Source of the DNA: JBBRHQ01 sp963725315
Lineage (GTDB): Bacteria; Actinomycetota; Thermoleophilia; Solirubrobacterales; 70-9
DNA length: 64,000 nt
Assembly: GCA_963725315.1 (NCBI GenBank)
Contig: CAVRYA010000007.1
Coordinates: 310,001 to 374,000, forward strand
Direction of reading: 5' to 3'
Shown here: one piece after another, positions 35,859 to 43,775 of the stretch
Layout of the letters: the number at the start of each line of letters is the position of its first letter
Position numbering within the stretch: the first letter of the stretch is position 1
Notes under the pieces: model-generated
What the model was told of the DNA's origin: nothing
The model's database searches: none
Seen by the model: only the letters and a program-made list of their open reading frames with translations
Made by a program: the position numbers and the translations under genes

Positions 35859-38105
35859 TCAGACGTGGGCCGGCTCGGGGCGCTGTGGTTCCGATGCCTG
35901 CTCCCCGGGGTCCGGGGGCAGGGCGTCGAAGCTCTCGGGGGAGACTCGGGGGAGCCACTCGAGCCAGCTCGGCAGGTACCAGTTCCAGTCGCCGAGCAGC
36001 TTCATCGTCGCGGGCAGGAGCACGCCGCGGATGATCGTCGCGTCGATCAGCACCGCCATCGCCAGGCCCACGCCCATCTCCTTGAACTCCAGCAGCGAGA
36101 GGGTGGCGAAGATCGCGAACACGGCCACCATCACCGCGGCGGCGCTGGTGACGACCCCCGCGGTGGTCTTGATCGCGTGGGCGACGGCGTCCCCGGTCGA
36201 GCGGCCGCGGTCATAGCCCTCGCGGACCCGGGTGAGGATGAACACGTGGTAGTCCATCGAGAGGCCGAAGAGGACGACGAACAGGAACAGCGGCAGCCAG
36301 GACGTGATCGCGCCATTCGACTCGAACCCCAAGAGCGACTCGAGGTGGCCCTCCTGGAAGATCCAGACGACGACGCCGTAGGCGGCGGCTACCGAGAGCA
36401 GGTTGAGCAGGATCGCCTTCAGCGGGATGACGATCGAGCGGAAGGTGACGAGCAGCAGCAGGAACGCCGCCGAGAGCACGAAGGCGAAGACGAGCGGCGC
36501 GTGCGACTTCATCGTGTTGTTGAAATCGCGCGACTGCGCCGTGTAACCGGTCACGTCGGCGGTGGCCCCGGGCACCCTCCCGATCGTCGCCGGGATCAGG
36601 CTGGAGCGCAGCTCCGTCAGGGCGCTGTTCGAGGCCGAGTCGGTGCCGTCGCCGGCCACCGGGATGTCCACCTCGGCGACGCTGCCGTCGGGGTTGACCT
36701 CGGTGGTGATCGGTTGCTCGAACAGCGGGTCGGCGGCGGCCCGCCGCTCCAGCTCGACGATCGCCTTCCCGGCCTCTCCGGAGGCGACGTCCTCGGCGCT
36801 GATCACGACCTGGGCGGGGATCGGCCCGCCGGGGAAGGCCTCCTGGATGCGGTTGTAGGTCTTGATCACGCCGAGGTTCTGGGGCAGCGTCTCAACGCCG
36901 GAGACGGCAGTGTGCAGGCCGAGGGCGGGGATCGCCATGAACAGCAGCAGGGCGGTGGCGGCCGCAGCCGAGATCACCGGGTGGCGTAGGACGCGGTCGA
37001 CGATCCTCGCCCAGATCCCGGCCCCGGCGGTGCGGCGCTTGATCCGGCCGATGAACGGGACGTGACCCTTCTCGACCCTGTCGCCGAGCCAGGCGAGCAC
37101 GGCGGGGAGGACGGTCACCGAGCCGACGATCGCAACGGCGACCACGATGATCGTGCCGGTGGCGAACGATTGGAAGGTCGCGGCGCCGGCCAGGTACATG
37201 CCGGCCATCGCGATCATCACCGTGATTCCGGAGATGATCACGGCCCGTCCCGAGGTCGCGGCGGCCACGTCCAGCGAGGCCCGCTCGGATTTGCCCGCGG
37301 CGCGCTCCTCGCGTTCGCGCCGCAGGTAGAACATCGAGTAGTCGACGCCGACGGCGAGCCCGATCAGCAGCACCACGGAGCTGATCGCCTCGTCGACCGC
37401 GCCGATGTGGCTGATCGGGCCGATCAGGCCGATCGTCGCGAAGACGGCCGTCAGGGCGAGGATCAGCGGCACCCCCGCGGCGACCAGGGCGCCGAAGGCG
37501 ATCACCAGGATCACCAGCGTGATCGGCAGCGAGGTGAGCTCGGCCTTGCGGAAGTCGTCCTCGAAGGCCTTGCTCAGCTCTTTGTCGGCGCTGGCGTCAC
37601 CGAACTCCTCGATGACGAAGCCGGGGTTCGCCCTCTGGGCCGCGGCAACGGTCGCGAGGGCCGCGGTCACCCGCTTATCGGCGAGGTCGGTGTCACCGGG
37701 GATCTTGAAGGTGAGGAGCGCGGAGAGGCCGTCGCTCGAGATCTGGCCGCGATTGGCCGGGTCGTACGGGCCCTTGATGTCCTCCGCGTGCCGCAGCGCC
37801 GCGATTCGCTTCTCGACGTCGCGGACGACCGAACGGAAGGCGGGGGAGTCGGCGGTCTGCGTGGCGCTCTGGACCAAGACCGTCTCGCCGGCGTTCTCGG
37901 GAAACGACGCGGCGAGGGTCTCCGACGCCCTCCCGGACTCCCCGACCCCGTTGTGATCGTTGTCGAGCGTCTTCGTCCCCACCGAGCTGCCGACGAAGAC
38001 GGCGACGGCGACGAACGCCAGCCAGCCCCAGATCGCGGTCTTGCGATGCTGGGCGCTCCAGCGCCCTGCCCGGGCAGCGATGTTTCGGGGTTGTCGCGTC
38101 TGCAT
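35859..38105 (-). CDS. MMPL-family RND-like membrane transporter
   Basis: A 748-residue intact transporter with twelve predicted helices in the RND arrangement: helix 1 (TAIWGWLAFVAVAVFVGSSV), an external domain, a five-helix bundle (LPITLVILVIAFGALVAAGV, SSVVLLIGLAVGVDYSMFYL with the proton-relay DYS motif), a second external domain and a second bundle with LFLFVVLFGLSMDYHVFILT (DYH, matching DY pair). MMPL proteins export lipids or other hydrophobic compounds. The N-terminal TLAASFPENAGETVLVQSAT is family-typical. No regulator is adjacent; YjbQ is divergent. Confidence 0.92.
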   Translation of the reverse strand: MQTRQPRNIAARAGRWSAQHRKTAIWGWLAFVAVAVFVGSSVGTKTLDNDHNGVGESGRASETLAASFPENAGETVLVQSATQTADSPAFRSVVRDVEKRIAALRHAEDIKGPYDPANRGQISSDGLSALLTFKIPGDTDLADKRVTAALATVAAAQRANPGFVIEEFGDASADKELSKAFEDDFRKAELTSLPITLVILVIAFGALVAAGVPLILALTAVFATIGLIGPISHIGAVDEAISSVVLLIGLAVGVDYSMFYLRREREERAAGKSERASLDVAAATSGRAVIISGITVMIAMAGMYLAGAATFQSFATGTIIVVAVAIVGSVTVLPAVLAWLGDRVEKGHVPFIGRIKRRTAGAGIWARIVDRVLRHPVISAAAATALLLFMAIPALGLHTAVSGVETLPQNLGVIKTYNRIQEAFPGGPIPAQVVISAEDVASGEAGKAIVELERRAAADPLFEQPITTEVNPDGSVAEVDIPVAGDGTDSASNSALTELRSSLIPATIGRVPGATADVTGYTAQSRDFNNTMKSHAPLVFAFVLSAAFLLLLVTFRSIVIPLKAILLNLLSVAAAYGVVVWIFQEGHLESLLGFESNGAITSWLPLFLFVVLFGLSMDYHVFILTRVREGYDRGRSTGDAVAHAIKTTAGVVTSAAAVMVAVFAIFATLSLLEFKEMGVGLAMAVLIDATIIRGVLLPATMKLLGDWNWYLPSWLEWLPRVSPESFDALPPDPGEQASEPQRPEPAHV

Positions 38106-38227
38106 CTCTGGGGGACCCGGCTCGCCGGCTCGTCGAGGAGGCTAGATCACCTCAGCGGAGTTCCCCGATCGCCGGGGTGAGCTTCGTCACACGACGCAGA
38201 GCCAGCCTCTCTGCGAAGCTCGCCCCG

Positions 38228-38689
38228 ATGAAATCACACACCGAATACCGCACCTTCGAGACCCGGGAGCGGCGGGAGCTGATCCGGATCACCGAGGACG
38301 TGCAGGCGGCCGTCGACGAGGCCGGGGTGGAGGAGGGCATGGTGCTGGTCTCGGCCATGCACATCACAGCCGGCGTCTGGGTCAACGACGACGAGCCCGG
38401 GCTGCACGAGGACGTCCTCGAGTGGCTCGACAAGGTCGCTCCCCCGAGCTGGGCGGAGCCTTCCAACGAGGTGGCCGAGGCCCTTCTCCCGGAGGGAGGG
38501 GACTACCGCCACCATCGCGGCGGAGAGGACAACGGCGACGCCCACCTGAAGAACCTCCTCGTCCACCACCAGGCGATCGTGCCGGTGACCGCCGGCCGCC
38601 TCGACCTCGGGCCCTGGCAGCAGGTCTTCTACTGCGAGTTCGACGGGCGCCGGCCGAAGCGGCTGGTCATCAAGGTGCTGGGCTCCTAG
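38228..38689 (+). CDS. YjbQ/UPF0047 family protein
   Basis: A 153-residue protein starting MKSHTEYRTFETRERREL. Conserved parts are GMVLVSAMHITAGVWVNDDE, EDVLEWLDKVAPP, YRHHRGGEDNGDAHLKNLLV, HHQAIVPVTAGRLDLGPWQQ and QVFYCEFDGRRPKRLVIKVL. The His and Asp in HHRGGEDNGDAHLK are the conserved UPF0047 site; some members have weak thiamine phosphate synthase activity, but the physiological role is unknown. An upstream GTG (38177) is in frame but unlikely. A one-mismatch CRP-like sequence overlaps 38176-38191. Confidence 0.85.
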   Translation: MKSHTEYRTFETRERRELIRITEDVQAAVDEAGVEEGMVLVSAMHITAGVWVNDDEPGLHEDVLEWLDKVAPPSWAEPSNEVAEALLPEGGDYRHHRGGEDNGDAHLKNLLVHHQAIVPVTAGRLDLGPWQQVFYCEFDGRRPKRLVIKVLGS

Positions 38690-38693
38690 CTGA

Positions 38694-38894
38694 CTAGAGG
38701 ACGGGTCGCCGGAGCCGCTCGGAGACCGACGGGGGAGAGGCCGGGCTCGGACGCACCTCCTGCAGGAGCAGCGGGTCGTGGACGAAGCGGCGGAGCGAGG
38801 CGCGGTCGGGCGCGAACTCCTCCAGCTGGCGCTGGATGCACCGGGTGCAGCTGCACTCAGGGACCGTCAGTCCTGTATTCGGGCAGTTCGACAT
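38694..38894 (-). CDS. Small Cys-rich protein, possible zinc-binding
   Basis: A 66-residue product beginning MSNCPNTGLTVPECSCTRCI, with four cysteines (C4, C14, C16, C19) spaced as in a small metal site, then RQLEEFAPDRASLRRFVHDP. Composition is not like antisense shadow in this genome, and nothing else is encoded here. It is convergent with yjbQ by 4 nt and divergent from ppx. Not recognised; the ATG at 38894 is the only start. Confidence 0.5.
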   Translation of the reverse strand: MSNCPNTGLTVPECSCTRCIQRQLEEFAPDRASLRRFVHDPLLLQEVRPSPASPPSVSERLRRPVL

Positions 38895-39003
38895 CGCCTC
38901 TTACAACGTTGCCGAGGCCACGGTATTCGCGCTCCCGGCGGAAAATCGCTGCATATGTGGGCCGCCGCTCGCTGTCCCGGCGGGTCTGAGAGGATGCGCC
39001 GCG

Positions 39004-39873
39004 GTGGTCATCGGGGTGATCGACATCGGCACCAATACGACCCGGCTCCTCGTCGCGGAGGTCAGGGACGGGCGACTGCGGCCGAAGCTCGAGCGCCGCC
39101 ATTTCCTCTCCGCGCTCTCCGAGGAGGAGGCCGGAGCGCTTCCCGGGCTCGTGGAGCGCGAGGCCGCGATCGCGCGTGAATCGGGGGCGGAGGCGCTGAT
39201 CAGCGCCGCTACGGAGGGGCTGCGCGGAACCCGGATAGCCAGGGGATTGGATCAGGCCTGCGCTCGAATCGGCGCAGGCGGGCTGAGGATCCTCAGCCCG
39301 GGCGAGGAGGCGGCGCTCGCCTTCCTCGGCGCCACTTCCTGCGAGCCCGCCAAACTTCCGCAGTCGGTGGCCGTGGTCGACGTCGGCGGAGGCTCGACCG
39401 AGGTAGCGGTGGGGACTCCGGGGCAACCACCGGGCTGGTGGGCGTCGCGGCCGGTGGGCTCGCACGGGTTGACCGAGCGGGCGCTGCGCTCGGACCCTCC
39501 CACCCGCGATCAGATGGCCGCCGCCCGCAACGCGGCCGCCCGCCGCTTCGTCGGAGTGGAGCCGCCGGATTGCGAGCTGGCGCTGGCCGTGGGCGGAGGG
39601 GCCACGTCGCTGCGGCGGATCTCGGGAGGCGCCATCGACAGGGCTGTGATCTCCGAGCTGCTCGAGCGTCTCGGCTCGGCCCCGAGCGAGGAGCTGGGGG
39701 CCGAGCTCGGCATCGCCCCGCAGCGGGTCCGGCTCCTGCCGGCGGCGCTGGCCGTCCTCGAGGCAGTCTGCGAGTTGCTGCCCGAGCCGCTGCGGATCGC
39801 CCGGGGGGGAGTGAGGGAGGGGCTGGCGCTGGAGCGCTCACGGCAGGAGGCCCAGGCGCGGGAGAGCACTTGA
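39004..39873 (+). CDS. Ppx/GppA-family exopolyphosphatase paralogue 1
   Basis: About 289 residues, a single Ppx-GppA domain of the short mycobacterial Ppx type. Phosphate-binding loop VIGVIDIGTNTTRLLVAEVR at the start, ALISAATEGLRGTRIARG in place of the usual TSAxRxA motif, second loop SVAVVDVGGGSTEVAVG, and ALAVGGGATSLRRISGG, GGVREGLAL near the end. It hydrolyses polyphosphate and/or pppGpp. GTG 39004 is chosen since it sits directly before the loop. The next gene, an HD phosphohydrolase, overlaps it by four bases (TTGA). Confidence 0.85.
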   Translation: MVIGVIDIGTNTTRLLVAEVRDGRLRPKLERRHFLSALSEEEAGALPGLVEREAAIARESGAEALISAATEGLRGTRIARGLDQACARIGAGGLRILSPGEEAALAFLGATSCEPAKLPQSVAVVDVGGGSTEVAVGTPGQPPGWWASRPVGSHGLTERALRSDPPTRDQMAAARNAAARRFVGVEPPDCELALAVGGGATSLRRISGGAIDRAVISELLERLGSAPSEELGAELGIAPQRVRLLPAALAVLEAVCELLPEPLRIARGGVREGLALERSRQEAQAREST

Positions 39874-40721
39874 GCGAGGAGCCGATCGAGGTCCCCGGAC
39901 CGGGAGGGCCGGCGCGCAAGCCCCCCGCCGAGGCGGTCGCCGAGGCCCGCGTGCGGGCGCCCACCCGCGGCAACCGCAAGCTCGAGGCGTTCCTCGAAGC
40001 GGTCAACTCCGACGAGGAGGTGCGCGCCTGGTGGTACATGGCGCAGGTGCAGTCCGAGCGTCTGGGGATGTCGGATCACTCCTGGGTGCACGTGCAGATC
40101 GTCCTCAACATCGCCCTGCGCCTGCTGCGGCTGTTGAGTCGCTCGGGGGTCCAGCCGGCGATGGTCGCCGACCACGGGATGAGCACCCGCGACGCCGAGG
40201 TCGTCGTCGCCGCGGGGGCGCTGCTCCACGACGTGGGGATGTCGATCCACCGCGCTGACCACGAGGCCTACAGCCTCTTTCTCGCCAGGGAGGCCCTGAC
40301 GAGGCTGCTCGGCGACGTCTACCGCGAGCCGAAGCGCAGCGTGGTGATCGCCGAGAGCCTGCACGCGATCATCGGCCACCGGCGCCGCGGGGACCCCTAC
40401 ACGTTCGAGGCGGGCGTCGTCCGCGTCGCCGATGCCCTCGACATGGCCCAGGGACGCTCGCGGATCCCGCTCGAGTCGGGGCGGGAGGGAATCCACTCGA
40501 TCTCGGCCGCGGCGGTGGAGGAGGTGAACATCTCGGCGGGAGAGGAGAGGCCGGTGCGGATCGAGATCGAGCTCAACAACTCGGCTGGCATATTCCAGGT
40601 GGACGATCTGCTGGCGACGAAGATACGTGGCACACCGCTCGAGGGCCAGATCGAGGTCGTCGCCGAGGTCGCCGGCGAGAGCGAGAAGCGGTTGCTCTCC
40701 GGCTTCAGGCTTCCCGGCTAG
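39870..40721 (+). CDS. HD-domain phosphohydrolase coupled to Ppx
   Basis: A 283-residue protein starting at TTG 39870. After a Pro-rich start comes the HD domain: MSDHSWVHVQIVLNIALRLL with the first His, AAGALLHDVGMSIHRADHEA with the HD pair, SVVIAESLHAIIGHR and FEAGVVRVADALDMAQGR with the last Asp. These residues bind two metals. The C-terminus (RPVRIEIELNNSAGIFQVDD) is a further domain I do not recognise. Translation coupling to Ppx suggests action on a linked substrate such as (p)ppGpp or a nucleotide. It resembles predicted HD proteins found widely in archaea and bacteria. Confidence 0.75.
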   Translation: MSEEPIEVPGPGGPARKPPAEAVAEARVRAPTRGNRKLEAFLEAVNSDEEVRAWWYMAQVQSERLGMSDHSWVHVQIVLNIALRLLRLLSRSGVQPAMVADHGMSTRDAEVVVAAGALLHDVGMSIHRADHEAYSLFLAREALTRLLGDVYREPKRSVVIAESLHAIIGHRRRGDPYTFEAGVVRVADALDMAQGRSRIPLESGREGIHSISAAAVEEVNISAGEERPVRIEIELNNSAGIFQVDDLLATKIRGTPLEGQIEVVAEVAGESEKRLLSGFRLPG

Positions 40722-41278
40722 GGCCGGATCGCGGTCGAGAAGGCGTCGGCGGGCTCGGAGGAGTCGAGCTCCAGGCTTTCGAGCAACGGCCGCGGGTCCT
40801 CGATCGGCCCGTACTCGTCGTCGCCGCGACGCATCTCGAAGTGCAGGTGCGGCCCCCAGCAGGAGCCGGTGCAGCCAAGGTCGCCGAGCTTCTGTCCGGC
40901 GTGGACGCGCTCGCCGACCCTGACCGCGGGGGCGCCGAGCATGTGGAAGTAGTTGTAGGTGCGGCCGGTCTCGGCGCTGTAGATCGAGGCGTAGTTGCCG
41001 CGGCCACCCTGATAGCCGCTGCCGGTGTCGGTGACGACCGCGTCGACGATCGCCAGCTCGTCAGTCCCGGCGGGAGCGAACAGGTCCTGGCCCTCGTGGC
41101 CGCGCCCGGCGCCGGGACCGTCCCCGTAGTGGGGCGTCGCCTCGAGCGGCATCACCGGTCCGCCCCCGGCGGGAGCCGGCAGCGACGCCAGGGCAAGGGT
41201 CGGGGCCGCGGCGAGCGCCGCGGCGAGCACGGTCATGGCTGTGGCCGCCAGCGCGGCGGCCCTGATCGGCGACTTCAC
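40718..41278 (-). CDS. M23 peptidoglycan endopeptidase
   Basis: About 186 residues from GTG 41278. Signal peptide (SPIRAAALAATAMTVLAAAL), then the LytM/M23 domain: GRGHEGQDLFAPAGTDELA with the first metal ligands (H, D), RGNYASIYSAETGRTYNYFH and HAGQKLGDLGCTGSCWGPHL with HLHFEMRRG giving the HxH. The set of ligands is complete, so it should be active. An upstream in-frame GTG at 41338 lies inside a CRP-type palindrome and would place a non-signal stretch first, so I reject it. FtsEX in this window is a plausible type of activator. Confidence 0.88.
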   Translation of the reverse strand: MKSPIRAAALAATAMTVLAAALAAAPTLALASLPAPAGGGPVMPLEATPHYGDGPGAGRGHEGQDLFAPAGTDELAIVDAVVTDTGSGYQGGRGNYASIYSAETGRTYNYFHMLGAPAVRVGERVHAGQKLGDLGCTGSCWGPHLHFEMRRGDDEYGPIEDPRPLLESLELDSSEPADAFSTAIRP

Positions 41279-41318
41279 GGGGGAGTCCGGAACTACACCG
41301 GCCCCGCCGGATGGCCTC

Positions 41319-41344
41319 GCTTGTGTGACGGAGATCACACAAGC
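41319..41344. promoter_or_regulatory. 26-bp perfect CRP-type palindrome before the M23 peptidase
   Basis: The core TGTGACGGAGATCACA (41324-41339) fits TGTGA-N6-TCACA, and pairing extends without mismatch to GCTTGTGTGA / TCACACAAGC. It ends 41 nt before the proposed start of the M23 gene, a promoter-proximal position. Confidence 0.65.
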
Positions 41345-41383
41345 GGCGAGAGCCGGTGCACCGGCCCGCCGCGAGCGTCGCCT

Positions 41384-41641
41384 TCAGCTCAGGCGCTCGA
41401 GGTCGTAGCGGCGCCGCTCCTTGCGCTTCTCCAGGCGGCCCTGGATCAGCGAGAGTGCCGTGACCAGGATCGGGAAGAAGGCGATCACGCCGAAGCAGAA
41501 GAAGGTGATCGTCTTGTCGTCGGTGCGGCCGGCGAGGCCGACGCCGTCGGCGGCGAAGGCGGCCGGGGCGGCGACGAGTAGGACCAGGGCGGTCAAGAGG
41601 GAGAAGGCGGCGATCCGCGCAAGCGTGCGTCCGAGGCTCAC
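41384..41641 (-). CDS. Small membrane protein of unknown function
   Basis: An 85-residue protein: signal sequence (LLTALVLLVAAPAAFAADG), short external loop (VGLAGRTDDKTIT), one transmembrane helix (FFCFGVIAFFPILVTALSLI) and a basic tail (QGRLEKRKERRRYDLERLS). Similar two-segment proteins occur in many actinobacteria without known role. It is divergent from uppP. Confidence 0.65.
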   Translation of the reverse strand: MSLGRTLARIAAFSLLTALVLLVAAPAAFAADGVGLAGRTDDKTITFFCFGVIAFFPILVTALSLIQGRLEKRKERRRYDLERLS

Positions 41642-41714
41642 GGGTGGAAATCTATCGCACCGCGGCGGCCCTTTAGGCGCCCCTTAGCCTGCCTCCAATA
41701 CGATCCCGCGGCCG

Positions 41715-42557
41715 ATGTCCAGCCTCGAAGCTCTGCTGCTGGGGATTGTGCAGGGCTTGACCGAGTTCCTGCCGATCTCCTCCTCCGGCCACCTGATCCT
41801 CGTCCCCTGGTTGCAGGACTACCGATTCCTGCTCGACCATCCGGAGTTCAACAAGACCTTCGACGTCGCCCTGCACGCCGGCACCCTGATCGCGGCGGTG
41901 TCGTACTTCCGGACCGAGGTCGTGGCGTTGACGAAGGGCTTCGTCTCCACGGTTCGAAAGCGGGCGGTGGAGACGCCCAGCGAGCGGCTCTCGATCGCGA
42001 TCGCGATCGGGACCGTCCCCGCGGTGATCTTCGGCGGCCTCGGGTCCGACTTCATCGACAGGCACCTCGGGAGGCCCTGGATGATCGCGTTCCAGCTGTT
42101 CTTCTTCGCCCTGCTGCTGGGCTTCGCCGACAGCCTTCCCCAGCGCCGCTCGATCGACGACGCCCGCAACCGCGACGGGATCTGGATCGGGCTGGCCCAG
42201 GTACTTTCCCTGGCCCCGGGCACATCGCGCTCGGGGATCACGATCACCGCCGGGCGATTTCTCGGTCTCGACCGCGACAGCGCGGCGCGGTTCTCGTTCC
42301 TGATGCTGATCCCGGTGACCGCCGGCGCGGTCATCTACAAGGGCGCCAAGGTTGTCAGTGGGGGCCTGCCGCCAGGGGTCGCGGTGCCGATGATCGTCGG
42401 CGCGATCGGGGCCGCGGTATCCGGGTTCCTGGCGATCGCCTTCCTGCTGAGGCTGCTACGCACCTCCAGCTACCGGCCATTCGTCTACTACCGTCTTGTC
42501 GTTGCAACGGCTGTGCTCCTGATCATCGCCACCAGCCTGCGCCCGGCGACGTTCTGA
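41715..42557 (+). CDS. uppP: Undecaprenyl-diphosphatase UppP (BacA)
   Basis: A 280-residue polytopic enzyme that regenerates undecaprenyl phosphate for cell-wall synthesis. Signature 1 is GIVQGLTEFLPISSSGHLIL (residues 11-30) with the catalytic Glu and Ser; signature 2 is LSLAPGTSRSGITITAGRFL with the essential Arg. Length and helix count are normal. A strong hairpin 55 nt after the stop probably terminates it. Its neighbour phosphate genes make a regulatory link possible but unproved. Confidence 0.95.
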   Translation: MSSLEALLLGIVQGLTEFLPISSSGHLILVPWLQDYRFLLDHPEFNKTFDVALHAGTLIAAVSYFRTEVVALTKGFVSTVRKRAVETPSERLSIAIAIGTVPAVIFGGLGSDFIDRHLGRPWMIAFQLFFFALLLGFADSLPQRRSIDDARNRDGIWIGLAQVLSLAPGTSRSGITITAGRFLGLDRDSAARFSFLMLIPVTAGAVIYKGAKVVSGGLPPGVAVPMIVGAIGAAVSGFLAIAFLLRLLRTSSYRPFVYYRLVVATAVLLIIATSLRPATF

Positions 42558-42611
42558 GCGCGACCCCCGCGCGCCGGTGCCGGGCCGGTCCTGAACGGGC
42601 TGAAAAAAGTG

Positions 42612-42647
42612 GCGCGCGGCCCCAGGGCAGGAAACCGGGCCGCGCGC
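42612..42647 (+). terminator. Hairpin after uppP
   Basis: GCGCGCGGCCC and GGGCCGCGCGC form a perfect 11-bp stem around a 14-nt loop. The rest of the 300-nt gap to the response-regulator gene holds a Pho-like repeat pair and a TACAAT element. Confidence 0.6.
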
Positions 42648-42776
42648 GCTGACGAGAGAGGAATCTCGTGAGTGGGGCCCACTCTGGCGCTGGGCGGCGC
42701 CGCAGAGGTGAAGATCCGGAGAACCCCGCAATCCGCTGCAAACCAGCGGCGATCGCGGCGAAACCCCGCTCTGAGC

Positions 42777-42838
42777 ATGTGAAAAGGATGTGAAAGCAGG
42801 GCTTTCGCCCCCGCACCGACAGGGCGCCCTCCTACAAT
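42777..42838 (+). promoter_or_regulatory. Pho-like 11-nt repeats and -10 element before the response regulator
   Basis: ATGTGAAAAGG (42777) and ATGTGAAAGCA (42788) are direct repeats at 11-nt spacing; read on the other strand they are TTTCACAT repeats, matching the other Pho-like sites of this island. TACAAT at 42833-42838 is a good -10, which would start RNA near 42846, only about 12 nt before the GTG start. Confidence 0.55.
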
Positions 42839-42857
42839 CATCCCCATCAGGCTCACC

Positions 42858-43649
42858 GTGATCGACAACGACAGCGGCTTCGTCCGCGTGCTCGCCAAGC
42901 GGGTCGAGTCGGCCGGCTGGCAGATGCGCCAGCTCTCCAGCGCGCCGCCGCCGGAGGAGCTGGTTGCGATGAAGCTGGGCGCGGTCGTCCTCGACCCCGC
43001 CGCGCTGGGGGAGGACGGCTGGCCCTATCTCGAGCGCATCTGCGGGATGCTGCCGGAGCTGGCGGTGGTCGTCTGCACCGGGCCTTCCAGCGTCGCCCAG
43101 CGCGTCCGGGGGCTGCGCCTGGGAGCCGACGACTGGGTCAGCAAGCCCTGCCATCCCGAGGAGGTGATCGCCCGGGTCGAGGCGATCGTCCGCCGCCGCC
43201 GGCGCAGCCGCAGCCCCGAGGCCGGCCCCGTGGTCGCCGGCGAGCTGGAGATCAGGCCCGACCAGTTCCAGGCCTTCGTCAGCGGCAGCAGCCTCGACCT
43301 GACCCGGCGCGAGTTCGAGCTGCTCCAGCAGCTGGCAGCCGCCAAGGGGCAGGCGCTGGAGCGGGAGACGATCTACCAGCGGGTCTGGGGCTACGCGATG
43401 GCGCACGGCGACCGCTCGGTCGACGTCTTCGTCCGCAAGCTGCGCCAGAAGCTGCAGAAGCGCTCGCCCGGCTGGAGCTACATCCACACCCACTTCGGGG
43501 TTGGCTATCGCTTCGATCCCGAGCCGGCGGTCGCCGAGATCGCCGACGGCGAGCCCTCAGCCCCGGGCGCCTCCCCGGCCGAGCCGCCGCAACGCGATCG
43601 GTCGGAGCCCTCGGAGCAGGACTACCGCCCCGTGCCGAGTGGCTCCTAG
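42858..43649 (+). CDS. OmpR/PhoP-type response regulator without adjacent kinase
   Basis: About 263 residues. The receiver begins VIDNDSGFVRVLAKRVESAG, has the acceptor Asp in AVVLDPAALGEDGW, VVVCTGPSS and Lys in DDWVSKPCHPEEVIARVEAI. The winged helix has LTRREFELLQQLAAAKGQAL, RSVDVFVRKLRQKLQKRSPG and HTHFGVGYRFDPE. GTG 42858 is the only normal start, but the preceding in-frame codons (ATC AGG CTC ACC) read as the missing first strand residues, so the real start may be upstream. A Pro/Glu-rich tail of 35 residues is unusual. Likely the Pho activator of the pst operon. Confidence 0.82.
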   Translation: MIDNDSGFVRVLAKRVESAGWQMRQLSSAPPPEELVAMKLGAVVLDPAALGEDGWPYLERICGMLPELAVVVCTGPSSVAQRVRGLRLGADDWVSKPCHPEEVIARVEAIVRRRRRSRSPEAGPVVAGELEIRPDQFQAFVSGSSLDLTRREFELLQQLAAAKGQALERETIYQRVWGYAMAHGDRSVDVFVRKLRQKLQKRSPGWSYIHTHFGVGYRFDPEPAVAEIADGEPSAPGASPAEPPQRDRSEPSEQDYRPVPSGS

Positions 43650-43701
43650 CCTCGACGCCGGCTTCACCGGGCGCCGCTAGCTCCGGCCCGGCCCCGGCGG
43701 C

Positions 43702-43734
43702 GTTCACAGCCGGTTCACGGGAGGTTCACAACGC
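43702..43734 (+). promoter_or_regulatory. Pho-like site: three GTTCAC repeats at 11-nt spacing
   Basis: GTTCACAGCCG, GTTCACGGGAG and GTTCACAACGC begin at 43702, 43713 and 43724. This is the arrangement of Streptomyces and mycobacterial PhoP boxes (TTCAC-type half-sites every 11 nt), 42 nt before the stand-alone winged-helix gene. Confidence 0.75.
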
Positions 43735-43775
43735 CGTAACCGGCTTCGCGCCTGCCCGGGGAATGCTCTGCTCGG

